Positions 47,553 to 55,849 of a stretch of 64,000 nucleotides of DNA are shown piece by piece (the first letter of the stretch is position 1; every line of letters starts with the position of its first letter). Made by a program: the position numbers and the translations under genes. Source of the DNA: Calothrix sp. FI2-JRJ7 (GTDB lineage: Bacteria > Cyanobacteriota > Cyanobacteriia > Cyanobacteriales > Nostocaceae); contig JAHHGX010000003.1 of the NCBI GenBank assembly GCA_019359675.1, positions 24,381 through 88,380 on the forward strand, given 5' to 3'. Under the pieces are notes generated by a model. That model was not told the DNA's origin. It made no database searches and worked only from the letters and a program-made list of their open reading frames with translations.

Positions 47553-48227
47553 ATGACAGCACCAATTCAAACCCAAATCAGATTACCAGGAAAGTACCAT
47601 AAACAACCTGTAATATCTAGATTAACATCACGTTATGGTTTAACAGTTAATATTACTGCTGCGTCTTTAATCAGTGGCGCCGATAGCGAAGGTTAATTTA
47701 ATATAGAACTATCGGGAAATCCTGAAAAATTAACTAATAGTCTATCATATTTACAAATACTAGGTATAGATTTGTTGCAATTATAAATTGCAAATCATCT
47801 TAAACCAAGTCAAATATCAAAAATATTAAAACATTCCAATACTAATGAAGTAATTTTAAATGAACAACGACTTCAAACGCAAAGCAATATCACGGAAAAA
47901 TGGCATGAATATATATATAATAGTAAATCTACTCAATCAACAAAAATAGCAAATCATAATACAATTAGATTAAAATTAAAGTTAGGTATTTTAAAAAGAT
48001 ACCAGTGCAAGCCTATTATATCAGAGTTAGTTTCTAATTTTGGCTTGACAGTTAATATTGTGAGCGCGCTTTTAGCTGATGATATTTATGATGGTGGTTT
48101 GTTTGAATTGGAAATATGGGGAGAGTTACAGCAAGTTTATTCGAGTTTAAGGTATTTAGAGGAATTAGGTTTGTCTTTACTTGTTGATGCAAGTCCTGAG
48201 TCGGATAGTGAAGATTTGATTTGTTGA
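47553..48227 (+). pseudogene. Double NIL-domain gene broken by two in-frame TAA codons
   Basis: One frame from the ATG at 47553 encodes a NIL domain (QIRLPGKYHKQPVISRLTSR, GLTVNITAASLISGADSEG), a TAA at 47694-47696, then its remainder (FNIELSGNPEKLTNSLSYLQ). A second TAA stands at 47784-47786. The frame goes on through a linker into another NIL domain (IRLKLKLGILKRYQCKPIIS, GLTVNIVSALLADDIYDGGL, FELEIWGELQQVYSSLRYLE) and stops at 48225-48227. The same frame and preserved homology on both sides of each stop show recent decay of a two-domain gene. A 60-aa remnant could start at a TTG at 48045. Confidence 0.82.
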
Positions 48228-48809
48228 TTATATTTCATAGTGCCACATGTCTTGTACTTGTACTATTGTGAGATGTAAGGGTAAGCGCTGAATTAAATTT
48301 TGCTCTTCTAATTGTGTCATAACGCGCGTTACAGTGACACGAGTTGTGCCAAGAATTTCTGCTATATCTTGATGTGTCAAACGTAAATCAATTAATCTTC
48401 CTGTCTCGACTTCACGACCAAATTTTTGAGACAACCATATTAAAAGCTTCATTACCATCATCTCTACTGTCTTGTAGCTACGAATTACCATTAGCTCTTT
48501 AGCTTGTTGAAGATTTTCGTATAATATATCCGCAAATGGTTGCCAGTTTTCTATGGGAATAGCTACTGCTTCAACTTTTGTTATGCATTCAATTTGATAT
48601 GGTTCATTCGCAGAAAATGCATGACCGACCGTATCTCCTTTACCCCAAACACCTAAAGTCACAATTGTACCATCTTCCAACCATGTCACAGTTCGTACAA
48701 CGCCGCTTTCTAATTTCCATAAAAAATCTGCTTCTTGCTGTAAAAAAGTTCGTTTCTCGAACTCTCGTAGGCGTAGTAATACCGGGTTCCGCTTTGTCAA
48801 AGATTTCAT
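48228..48809 (-). CDS. Crp/Fnr-family regulator, probable CysR-type
   Basis: The 193-aa protein has a cNMP-like beta-roll (FLWKLESGVVRTVTWLEDGT, LGVWGKGDTVGHAF) and a C-terminal helix-turn-helix (LTHQDIAEILGTTRVTVTRV). The roll lacks the FGE...RxAT cAMP-binding set, so another signal is likely. In Synechococcus PCC 7942 the Crp-family regulator CysR is encoded within the sulfate permease cluster; the same setting here suggests a CysR-type sulfur regulator, by inference. It converges with the broken NIL gene without a gap. Confidence 0.88.
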   Translation of the reverse strand: MKSLTKRNPVLLRLREFEKRTFLQQEADFLWKLESGVVRTVTWLEDGTIVTLGVWGKGDTVGHAFSANEPYQIECITKVEAVAIPIENWQPFADILYENLQQAKELMVIRSYKTVEMMVMKLLIWLSQKFGREVETGRLIDLRLTHQDIAEILGTTRVTVTRVMTQLEEQNLIQRLPLHLTIVQVQDMWHYEI

Positions 48810-48913
48810 ATTCAGGATGCCGTTAAACGATTATCATCAATTTTACCCTAAATTACTGTAAATCTATCAAGTTACAGTTGATTTATTTTGAAAGTGGGAT
48901 ATAACACATTTTT

Positions 48914-48960
48914 TTAAGGATAATGGGTATAAGACACTTAATCCTTATCGGATAACCGTA
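48914..48960. promoter_or_regulatory. Dyad and repeated GGATAA boxes between crp-like and rrf2-like genes
   Basis: TTATCGGATAA at 48945-48955 is an imperfect dyad. TAAGGAT (48914) and ATCCTTA (48941) form a wider inverted repeat. GGATAA occurs twice, 32 bp apart, each followed by a GTAT-like tract. It lies just upstream of the Rrf2 gene and is a candidate autoregulatory operator. Confidence 0.45.
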
Positions 48961-48996
48961 TTATATTAATATAGAACACCTAATAGACAGACTTTT

Positions 48997-49431
48997 GTGG
49001 AATTATCTTCTAGAGTTGAGTACGCATTACTAGCATTAATAGAGCTAGCAGACTGTCACAGTATCGAAAAATCTCTAAAAATTAGTGAAATAGCTGCTCG
49101 TCACTCTTTACCAGAGCGATATTTAGAGCAAATTCTTTCAACTTTACGTCGTGAGGGAATTGTCAAAAGCGTGCGTGGGGCAAAAGGGGGTTATATATTA
49201 GTCAAAGAACCCAGACAGATATATGTACAAGAAGTAATCGCAGTTATAGATGGTGAAAGAAAACCGAGTGAAGCAGAACCTGAGACTTCCACTCCAGAAA
49301 AAATGGTAATTAATCAGATATGGTTACAAGCAAGCGAAACGACCAAAACTTTTTTCCAGAAATACACCATACAGGATTTATGTCAACAGCGAGATACCTT
49401 ACGACAAGAAAACACAATGTATTATATTTAG
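48997..49431 (+). CDS. Rrf2-family regulator, CymR-like (no Fe-S cysteines)
   Basis: The 144-aa protein starts at a GTG (VELSSRVEYALLALIELADC). The winged helix includes SLPERYLEQILSTLRREGIV and SVRGAKGGYILVKEP. The region where IscR/NsrR carry three cluster-binding cysteines has none; its only cysteines are at positions about 20 and 130. That pattern fits CymR-type Rrf2 proteins, which control cysteine metabolism and bind CysK. Its location beside the sulfate operon and a CysR-like gene supports a sulfur role. The stop codon touches a palindromic repeat. Confidence 0.88.
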   Translation: MELSSRVEYALLALIELADCHSIEKSLKISEIAARHSLPERYLEQILSTLRREGIVKSVRGAKGGYILVKEPRQIYVQEVIAVIDGERKPSEAEPETSTPEKMVINQIWLQASETTKTFFQKYTIQDLCQQRDTLRQENTMYYI

Positions 49432-49460
49432 TAGGTTGGGTGGAGGAACGGAACCCAACA
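49431..49460. repeat. GTAGGTTGGG repeat, left half-unit
   Basis: GTAGGTTGGGTGGAGGAACG and the following GAACCCAACA make the left half of the element. Its first base completes the Rrf2 TAG stop codon. The right half lies about 115 bp away at 49577. Confidence 0.8.
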
Positions 49461-49576
49461 ATTTTAACTACTGGTTTCAAACCAACTTTCTTATCTCTGT
49501 GAACTCTGTGTCTAATAAGGTAAAAATCTTTACTACCAAAATTAATGACATAGACCACTACCTACTATAATCGCGA

Positions 49577-49608
49577 GTTGGGTTACGCAAAGCCTTCACC
49601 CAACCTAC
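49577..49608. repeat. GTAGGTTGGG repeat, right half-unit
   Basis: GTTGGGTTACGCAAAGCC and TTCACCCAACCTAC form the right half-unit. Its terminal CTA supplies the TAG stop codon of the glucosidase gene on the minus strand. Confidence 0.8.
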
Positions 49609-51584
49609 GAAGTTATTAGCCATAGTCGTAAAACTTCTGCAACTGTCCAAGCTTGGGCAATACATCCACGGGGAGTAAAAGGCGCCTCACCGTCAAAGAT
49701 TTCGCTTAAACTACCAATACCATGATTACAAACATGATTTGCCATAGGTTCTAGAAATTCGCGAGCAGCTGCACGGTTTCCATACACGCGCAAGTGTGCT
49801 GATATAAATGTACCTAGCAACCATCCCCAGGTTGTACCTTGGTGATATGCATTATCTCTTTGATACTGATTCCCTCTATAATTTCCCTGATAATGAGTAT
49901 CATCGGGATTTAAGGAACGTAAACCGTAAGAAGTTAGTAATTGGCGCCCACAAATATCTACAATAGAACCTTGTTGGGGTTGTGAAAGTAAAGGTTCAGG
50001 TAAGGAAACTGCAAAAAGTTGGTTTGGACGTAATGTTATATCATCACCGTTAGGTGTATCCAAAACATCATAACAATAGTTTTTTTCAGAATTCCAAAAG
50101 CGTGCAAATCGTAATTCAGTACGGTCTGCCATTGCTGTATATTCTTGATGTGGTTTATTAATGCGACGTGCAAACAAAGCCATTGTTCGTAAAGCATTAT
50201 ACCAAAGTGCGTTGATTTCAATTGGCTTACCAATACGTGGTGTAATTACCTCATTATTAACTTTTGCATCCATCCATGTTAACTGTGTCCCTTCTCCACC
50301 TGCATACAATAACCCATCCGCAGCATCTAGATGAATATTATATCGAGTTCCGCGACAATGCCAGTCAATAATATCTGCAAGGGCGCCAAAAAGTTCTTCT
50401 ATTAAACCGTCATCTTCGGTATTTTTATGATAGGCGCGCAATGCTTCAAAATACCATAACGTAGCATCAACAGTATTATATTCAGGTACTTCACCCGCAT
50501 CAGGGAAGCGGTTGGGTAACATTCCTTTACTTATATATCTAGCAAAAGTACGCAGAATTAAGCGAGCAATTTCTGGTTTTCCTGTAGCGAGCGTGAGTCC
50601 TGGTAGACTTATCATGGTATCGCGTCCCCAATCGCCAAACCAAGGATAACCCGCAATTATACTTTTACCATATGGTTCATCGGGCGCCGGACGTTCGACT
50701 ATAAATTGCTCTGCTGCAAGTACTAATTGTTTTATCCAAGCTGGAGAGTCTTTAAATAAAGCAGAGTTATGATTTTTCCATAATCCTAGTAATTTATTCT
50801 CGTTTTGGCGCCGTGATTTTAAAGCAGCTTCACCATCGTATTGCTTTAAATCTTCTGTACTAGCAACAAACGTGATTGATTCGCCTTTTTCTAGAGTAAC
50901 TTGAAACGTTGCCGCATGAAGATGGTCTTCTTTATCATTCAACCCTCGATAACGTTCCACCGCTAAATCAAAACCATAATACCAATTATGAACTGGTGAT
51001 ACATTACCACGTTCAGTTAACAAATAAAGCGGCGCCGCATCAGGATATGCTAGTACACGAACTCCCCCTGATATTTCCTCAACCGTCATTTGCCAACCAT
51101 TGCCTTGCGTATCACTATGATAATCGCGATAATTAACCATCGCTTTGAAAGTTAATTTTAACGGTTGAGTCGCGCGACGCAAATGGTATTGAATATACGT
51201 AGTGTTTTCTCCTTGCTGCATCCAGATACGCTTGGACAATAGCGCATCAGCAATAGCATACTCCCACGTTGGAATAGTACCCTCAAGACTAAAGCGTTCA
51301 ATATGACGAAAACCCTGTGGACTTACAATACCATCAGCCCAACGGTTAGTGTGTAATGGGTAAGTATGGTCATCATATACAGCAGTCTCATCAAGTTTCG
51401 TAAGCAATAAAGTTCGACCGAGTGGAGGTTTAAGTGCTGCAACTAGTAACCCATGATAACGACGAGTTAACAAACCTGCTACTGTTCCCGAACCATAACC
51501 ACCAATACCATTAGTAACTAGCCATTCCCTTGTTTCTGCGGTTTCAAGATTACCACAGATTTCTCGCCCGAAATTAACACACAT
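49605..51584 (-). CDS. Amylo-alpha-1,6-glucosidase (glycogen debranching type)
   Basis: The 659-aa protein has the N-terminal beta-sandwich domain of bacterial/archaeal debranching enzymes (EWLVTNGIGGYGSGTVAGLL, TRRYHGLLVAALKPPLGRTL). A C-terminal (alpha/alpha)6-barrel follows (AGYPWFGDWGRDTMISLPGL, AGEVPEYNTVDATLWYFEAL, YHQGTTWGWLLGTFISAHLR). The GDWGRDT and acidic PEYNTVDAT motifs carry expected catalytic-site residues. It should remove alpha-1,6-linked glucose stubs from glycogen in the cytoplasm. It stands alone, and its TAG stop lies within an intergenic palindrome. Confidence 0.94.
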   Translation of the reverse strand: MCVNFGREICGNLETAETREWLVTNGIGGYGSGTVAGLLTRRYHGLLVAALKPPLGRTLLLTKLDETAVYDDHTYPLHTNRWADGIVSPQGFRHIERFSLEGTIPTWEYAIADALLSKRIWMQQGENTTYIQYHLRRATQPLKLTFKAMVNYRDYHSDTQGNGWQMTVEEISGGVRVLAYPDAAPLYLLTERGNVSPVHNWYYGFDLAVERYRGLNDKEDHLHAATFQVTLEKGESITFVASTEDLKQYDGEAALKSRRQNENKLLGLWKNHNSALFKDSPAWIKQLVLAAEQFIVERPAPDEPYGKSIIAGYPWFGDWGRDTMISLPGLTLATGKPEIARLILRTFARYISKGMLPNRFPDAGEVPEYNTVDATLWYFEALRAYHKNTEDDGLIEELFGALADIIDWHCRGTRYNIHLDAADGLLYAGGEGTQLTWMDAKVNNEVITPRIGKPIEINALWYNALRTMALFARRINKPHQEYTAMADRTELRFARFWNSEKNYCYDVLDTPNGDDITLRPNQLFAVSLPEPLLSQPQQGSIVDICGRQLLTSYGLRSLNPDDTHYQGNYRGNQYQRDNAYHQGTTWGWLLGTFISAHLRVYGNRAAAREFLEPMANHVCNHGIGSLSEIFDGEAPFTPRGCIAQAWTVAEVLRLWLITS

Positions 51585-51703
51585 CTTTATTTGAGCTATG
51601 GAACACTTATATATAAGTTACCCTAAGAAGATAAAGCAACGGCGCCAAACCCTGTAATATGTAACTTCAGTTACATTCTTAAATAAATATTTACGGATTA
51701 AAC

Positions 51704-51731
51704 TTCTTCTGTGAACCACGGTTCACATTTT
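51704..51731. repeat. 28-bp repeat with GTGAACC palindrome, left copy
   Basis: The core CTGTGAACCACGGTTCAC holds perfect 7-bp arms around AC. An identical 28-bp copy in the same orientation lies at 52212-52239. Together they bracket the DUF6888/DUF6887 pair. Confidence 0.85.
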
Positions 51732-51778
51732 GAGATGTTATTAAGTGCCATCTAAAAACGCTAAAACTCTTAAGATAC

Positions 51779-51976
51779 ATGACTAGAAGTGATCAACCAG
51801 TAGGACCCACGATTGAACAGATAAAAGCTTTCTATGACTTGTGTGTACGAATGAGCAACTTATTACAATCAATTGAGCTAACCCGATACGATACGCGCTC
51901 TTCTAGAATAGTAGTACTTATAGGTGAAACAATTCAGGTAGAAATTTTAAGTAATGGAGAGCAAATAATACAATGA
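51779..51976 (+). CDS. DUF6888-like small protein
   Basis: The 65-aa protein (IEQIKAFYDLCVRMSNLLQS, SSRIVVLIGETIQVEILSNG) resembles short cyanobacterial DUF6888 proteins. It appears to be a helix followed by a beta-hairpin. Its stop overlaps the ATG of the next gene by 4 bp (ATGA), so the two are translationally coupled. No function is known. The arrangement of two tiny coupled genes is reminiscent of toxin-antitoxin modules, but nothing in the sequence proves that. Confidence 0.75.
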   Translation: MTRSDQPVGPTIEQIKAFYDLCVRMSNLLQSIELTRYDTRSSRIVVLIGETIQVEILSNGEQIIQ

Positions 51977-52155
51977 CTGATTTAAATTATAAACAATTAA
52001 CTGAAGCTCAATTGAGAGATTATGTAAAGCGTCATCCCCAAGATGAAGAAGCTTTTCAATATTACCTCACGATTGTTAGAGCAAGACCAAATCGAGTCGT
52101 GGTTAGTACAGGTGAACAGTTAGAGGCTGAGTTAAAAAAAAGATTGAGTAGCTAA
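51973..52155 (+). CDS. DUF6887-like small protein
   Basis: The 60-aa protein (LNYKQLTEAQLRDYVKRHPQ, DEEAFQYYLTIVRARPNRVV) resembles DUF6887, a family commonly encoded next to DUF6888 in cyanobacteria. It looks mostly helical and charged. Coupled to the upstream gene by an ATGA overlap, it is followed by the right-hand copy of the 28-bp repeat and then a terminator. Confidence 0.78.
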   Translation: MTDLNYKQLTEAQLRDYVKRHPQDEEAFQYYLTIVRARPNRVVVSTGEQLEAELKKRLSS

Positions 52156-52211
52156 TAAAGGGTATTTTCTCAGCTTGAGCTATTGGTTCACATTATTCAT
52201 AAGCACTTAAG

Positions 52212-52239
52212 TTCTTCTGTGAACCACGGTTCACATTTT
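52212..52239. repeat. 28-bp repeat with GTGAACC palindrome, right copy
   Basis: It is identical over 28 bp to 51704-51731 and in the same orientation, just after the DUF6887 gene. Confidence 0.85.
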
Positions 52240-52248
52240 AATTGAACC

Positions 52249-52280
52249 AAAAACCCGACTTATTCAAAAAGTCGGGGTTT
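52249..52280 (-). terminator. Bidirectional terminator between DUF6887 and msrB
   Basis: AAACCCGACTT and AAGTCGGGGTTT pair around a short loop. On the minus strand it is followed by T-rich sequence 6 bp after the msrB stop; on the plus strand it ends the DUF6888/6887 transcript. Confidence 0.75.
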
Positions 52281-52285
52281 GTTAA

Positions 52286-52708
52286 TTAGGCTTTTGTAGC
52301 TGGTTCAAACTTTAATGAGACACCATTCATACAATAACGTTGACCAGTAGGTTTTGGCCCATCGCCAAACACATGTCCTAAATGCCCACCGCAACGACTG
52401 CAATGTACTTCAACTCGCGTCATAAATAAAGACTTATCGACAGTAGTCGCAATAGCACCTTCTATTGGGCTAAAGAAACTAGGCCATCCAGTACCGCTGT
52501 TAAACTTTGTATCAGACGTGAACAAAGCTTGCCCACATCCGGCACAATAGTAACTGCCTTCCCCGTACTCTTTGTCAAGTGGACTAGTTCCAGCCCTTTC
52601 AGTACCGTGTTTTCTCAACACACGGTACTGCTCTGGTGTCAATATACTTTGCCATTCCCCATCTGTCTTTACAATTTCGTATTGTTCTTGATTCTTAGAA
52701 GCTGTCAT
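52286..52708 (-). CDS. msrB: Peptide-methionine (R)-S-oxide reductase
   Basis: The ATG at 52708 gives a 140-aa protein of normal family length; the 31-residue upstream extension is unlikely to be translated. Two zinc-binding CxxC motifs (YYCAGCGQ and HCSRCGG), the substrate segment FNSGTGWPSFF, and the catalytic cysteine in GQRYCMNG are present. It repairs methionine-R-sulfoxide in proteins, using thioredoxin. A second cysteine for recycling may be provided by one of the other cysteines. Confidence 0.95.
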   Translation of the reverse strand: MTASKNQEQYEIVKTDGEWQSILTPEQYRVLRKHGTERAGTSPLDKEYGEGSYYCAGCGQALFTSDTKFNSGTGWPSFFSPIEGAIATTVDKSLFMTRVEVHCSRCGGHLGHVFGDGPKPTGQRYCMNGVSLKFEPATKA

Positions 52709-52910
52709 ACGTTCCCTCTCCAATGCTACCAGTGCTATATCCAAGCGGCGCCTAAGTTCCGCAACCTGGGGTATGTACCATATCTTTATATATCTTAACA
52801 ATACTTGTAGAATCGGTTATGAAGATAGCCGTTCTTAGTATATACAGATAACCGATAGCTATATTAAACAGAGCTATGATAATTGAATAAAAGCCTAAGA
52901 AAATGGCATC

Positions 52911-53579
52911 ATGATAAACAAACAACAGATTACGGTTCAGATTCCATCAGATGCTGCCGAAGCTCAAACCAAGCAAGTAACCTTTGAAGAATTTGCTGCT
53001 TGGCGCCCAGAAAACGGACGTTATGAACTACATGATGGAGTAATTGTTGAAATGGCACAACCATTAGGTGGACATGAACTGGTTACAGGATTTTTAGCTC
53101 GTAAGGTAACTGTCGCGTTCGACAAATTAAATCTTCCATATTTTATACCTAGAAAAGTATTAGTAAAACCACCTGAATATCAATCAGGTTATGAGCCAGA
53201 TGTATTAGTAATGAACGAAAAAAATCTGGTAAATGAACCGCTATGGCGAAAAACATCAACTGTAATATATGGTGCATCAATTCCATTAATTGTAGAAGTT
53301 GTATCAACTCACTGGGATGATGATTACTACATGAAGCAGGGAAAATATGAAGCGATGGCAATTCCTGAATATTGGATTGCTGACTATCTGGGATTAGGCG
53401 CCAAAAAGTTTACAGGAAATCCCAAACAACCCACGTTCTCAGTGTATCAATTAATAGACGAAGAATATCAAGTTAGGCGGTTCCAAGGCAATGACCGCAT
53501 AATTTCCTCATCTTTTCCCGACCTTAATATTACCGCACAGCAAGTTTTTGATGCTGCCAATGCTGAATTCATAAATTAA
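52911..53579 (+). CDS. Uma2-family (DUF820) putative endonuclease, copy 1
   Basis: The 222-aa protein has the PD-(D/E)xK-like restriction fold of the Uma2 family: TFEEFAAWRPENGRYELHDG, EPDVLVMNEKNL, LIVEVVSTHWDDDYYMKQGK and YEAMAIPEYWIADY. These proteins are multicopy in cyanobacteria and of unproven role. It is encoded alone, divergently from msrB. The second copy at 58192 is only distantly alike. Confidence 0.87.
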   Translation: MINKQQITVQIPSDAAEAQTKQVTFEEFAAWRPENGRYELHDGVIVEMAQPLGGHELVTGFLARKVTVAFDKLNLPYFIPRKVLVKPPEYQSGYEPDVLVMNEKNLVNEPLWRKTSTVIYGASIPLIVEVVSTHWDDDYYMKQGKYEAMAIPEYWIADYLGLGAKKFTGNPKQPTFSVYQLIDEEYQVRRFQGNDRIISSSFPDLNITAQQVFDAANAEFIN

Positions 53580-53680
53580 ATATATCTGTTAAATATCTAC
53601 ATACATATAACTGATTATGACAAATAAAACAAATAAAAAAGACATGACATAATTCATCCGTTACAGGAGTGATACCGTTG

Positions 53681-55849
53681 CTAATTATACACTGGCAAAG
53701 TGAACCAAAAAATGGCGCCTGCATTTGGAGTACTATTAATACCAATTTCACCACCATGTGCTTGAATAATTTGTTTACATAAGTATAGTCCCAGTCCTAA
53801 TGAAACCGAGTTGCGTGCGTTGGTTCCACGAAAATATAAGTCAAATAGATGTTCGCTTTGTTGTTGCGTTAACCCAACTCCGTTATCGGAAACTGTACAG
53901 AAAATTTTATTATTGTTGTTTTTAATAGTCGCGTTAAGTATTATATTCAAACCGGGAGGGTTGTGTTTGACGGCGTTGGCGATTATATTAGAGAATACTC
54001 GCCATAGTTGTGTTGCATCTCCGTTAACTTGGGGTAAGTCTGATTGAATTAAGTTGATAAGGGTTGCTTCATTTTCTGTAAGCATTGGTTGTAAGTCCGC
54101 AACTGCATCTTCTACGACTTTGTTTAAATGTATTGGTTGTAGTTGTAGTGCTATACCTTGGACTTCACTTATATGTGCTTCCATTAATGAGTTGATTAAA
54201 TTTAACTGACGTTCACTACTTTGCAGTATTCTTTCAATTATTGCACGAGGCACTGTAACCGACGATGATTCTTGTTTATCCCCTAGTAAATTTCTCAGTA
54301 CCATTAATGTTCCTAATACTGGGTTACGTAAGTCGTGGGAAACTGCGTGAATGAATACTCGTAGTGCTTCTTCAGTACGTTTTCTTTCGCTGATATCTAA
54401 TATTACCCCTACTATACCACCCAAGGCGCCATCTGCTTTAGCAAATGTTGCTTTGTAAAATATTACACTGTGTTTTTTCTTGTCAGCATAGATTATAGAA
54501 CTTTCATAAGTTTGAACTCCATGTTTTTCTAGTAGCTTAATATCTGCTTGATAATATTCTTCTGCGAGTTCTTTCGGTGCGATTTCATACACTTTTTTAC
54601 CAATAATGCTTGCTCTGCTTAAACCTATTGATGTTTCAAAAGATTTGTTGCATCCTACATATAGTCCTTGAGCATTTTGATAATATACTGGCGCCGGAAT
54701 TGTGTCGATAAGAACTTGTAAAAAGTCAAATTGCTCTTGGAGTGCTTCTTCTGCGCGTTTGCGTTTGGTTATATCTTCAATAATTCCTTCGTAATATAGT
54801 ATATTACCTTGGGAGTCGCGAACGGCATATGCTTTTTCGGAAATCCAAACAATATTATTTAAAGAATTATGATGTCGGTAAATTTGAGATTCAAACTCGG
54901 AGACGTTACCATACTTCTCGACTAGATGAATAAATTCGATACGTCGATTTGGATTGACATAAAGCTGCTTGCCAATGTCTTTATAATAATCAATAACTTC
55001 TTCGGGTGTTGAAAAACCTAAAATGTAAGCAAGTGCGGGGTTGACGGTGATGTAGCGTCCATCAACTGTACTTTGGAAAATACCTTCTACTGCGTTCTCA
55101 AATATACTGCGGTATTTATTTTCGGCTATTTTTAGTTTATTATTGGTTTTCTCAAGCTGTTTACGTGCGTTAAATTCACGTGATTGTAGTCTGTCGTATA
55201 AATAAACGCTAAAGTTACATATAGCACAGAACCAAAATATATATAAAAGTAGCGTCACACTATATATAGACTCTTGACCTGGTGCTGACCTTGGAACTTT
55301 AAAACCGAGACTCAAATTTACACCGAAGTAATAAATTAATAATACGACCTGGGAAACAAGATGCAGTCTCCAACGTACTGGCATAAAAGCTGCTTGACCA
55401 AGAAACAGCAGTGACCAAGTAACAATATCAGGTATGGCAAATCCTTTGATAGTGCTAAATATTTGCTGTCCAAGACTTATTGACCAAGATGAAGCTAAAA
55501 ATAGTACTCCTGGGTGACGGCGCCCAAACGAGGTTCGATGCACTATTAGTGAGATAATAATGCTTCCGAGCATGGCGCCGTCTAAGAGAAACGTGTGACG
55601 CATTAGTTGCTGTGGAACGTCGGCAAGTTCTCTTAAAGGAAAAAATAAGTTGTAAATATCGCGAACGACAAAACTTAGAACACAAAAAAGCGCTAACCAT
55701 AACCATAACTGTAAACGCTGCCACAAAAAGTGACGGCGCCAAGTTTCATATTTAACAGTTAAAATATCGGTTTTGGGTAGAATGTATGTAGAAACAGCTT
55801 GTCTCCATCTCCGTTGTACGATTCTAAGTACGTCAACCATTATGTTCAA
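53681..55849 (-). CDS. Membrane sensor histidine kinase with two PAS domains
   Basis: The 722-aa protein has about six membrane helices at residues 45-235, a coiled coil, PAS-PAC at about 250-370 (YRSIFENAVEGIFQSTVDGR) and a second PAS-PAC at about 380-500 (LIDTIPAPVYYQNAQGLYVG). The kinase core has an intact H-box (AVSHDLRNP), N-box (NIIANAVKHNPPG), G1 (DNGVGLT) and G2 lid (SLGLGLYLC). It should autophosphorylate on the histidine. No response regulator gene is adjacent. It overlaps the upstream kinase gene by 17 bp, so they are co-expressed. Confidence 0.92.
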   Translation of the reverse strand: MNIMVDVLRIVQRRWRQAVSTYILPKTDILTVKYETWRRHFLWQRLQLWLWLALFCVLSFVVRDIYNLFFPLRELADVPQQLMRHTFLLDGAMLGSIIISLIVHRTSFGRRHPGVLFLASSWSISLGQQIFSTIKGFAIPDIVTWSLLFLGQAAFMPVRWRLHLVSQVVLLIYYFGVNLSLGFKVPRSAPGQESIYSVTLLLYIFWFCAICNFSVYLYDRLQSREFNARKQLEKTNNKLKIAENKYRSIFENAVEGIFQSTVDGRYITVNPALAYILGFSTPEEVIDYYKDIGKQLYVNPNRRIEFIHLVEKYGNVSEFESQIYRHHNSLNNIVWISEKAYAVRDSQGNILYYEGIIEDITKRKRAEEALQEQFDFLQVLIDTIPAPVYYQNAQGLYVGCNKSFETSIGLSRASIIGKKVYEIAPKELAEEYYQADIKLLEKHGVQTYESSIIYADKKKHSVIFYKATFAKADGALGGIVGVILDISERKRTEEALRVFIHAVSHDLRNPVLGTLMVLRNLLGDKQESSSVTVPRAIIERILQSSERQLNLINSLMEAHISEVQGIALQLQPIHLNKVVEDAVADLQPMLTENEATLINLIQSDLPQVNGDATQLWRVFSNIIANAVKHNPPGLNIILNATIKNNNNKIFCTVSDNGVGLTQQQSEHLFDLYFRGTNARNSVSLGLGLYLCKQIIQAHGGEIGINSTPNAGAIFWFTLPVYN

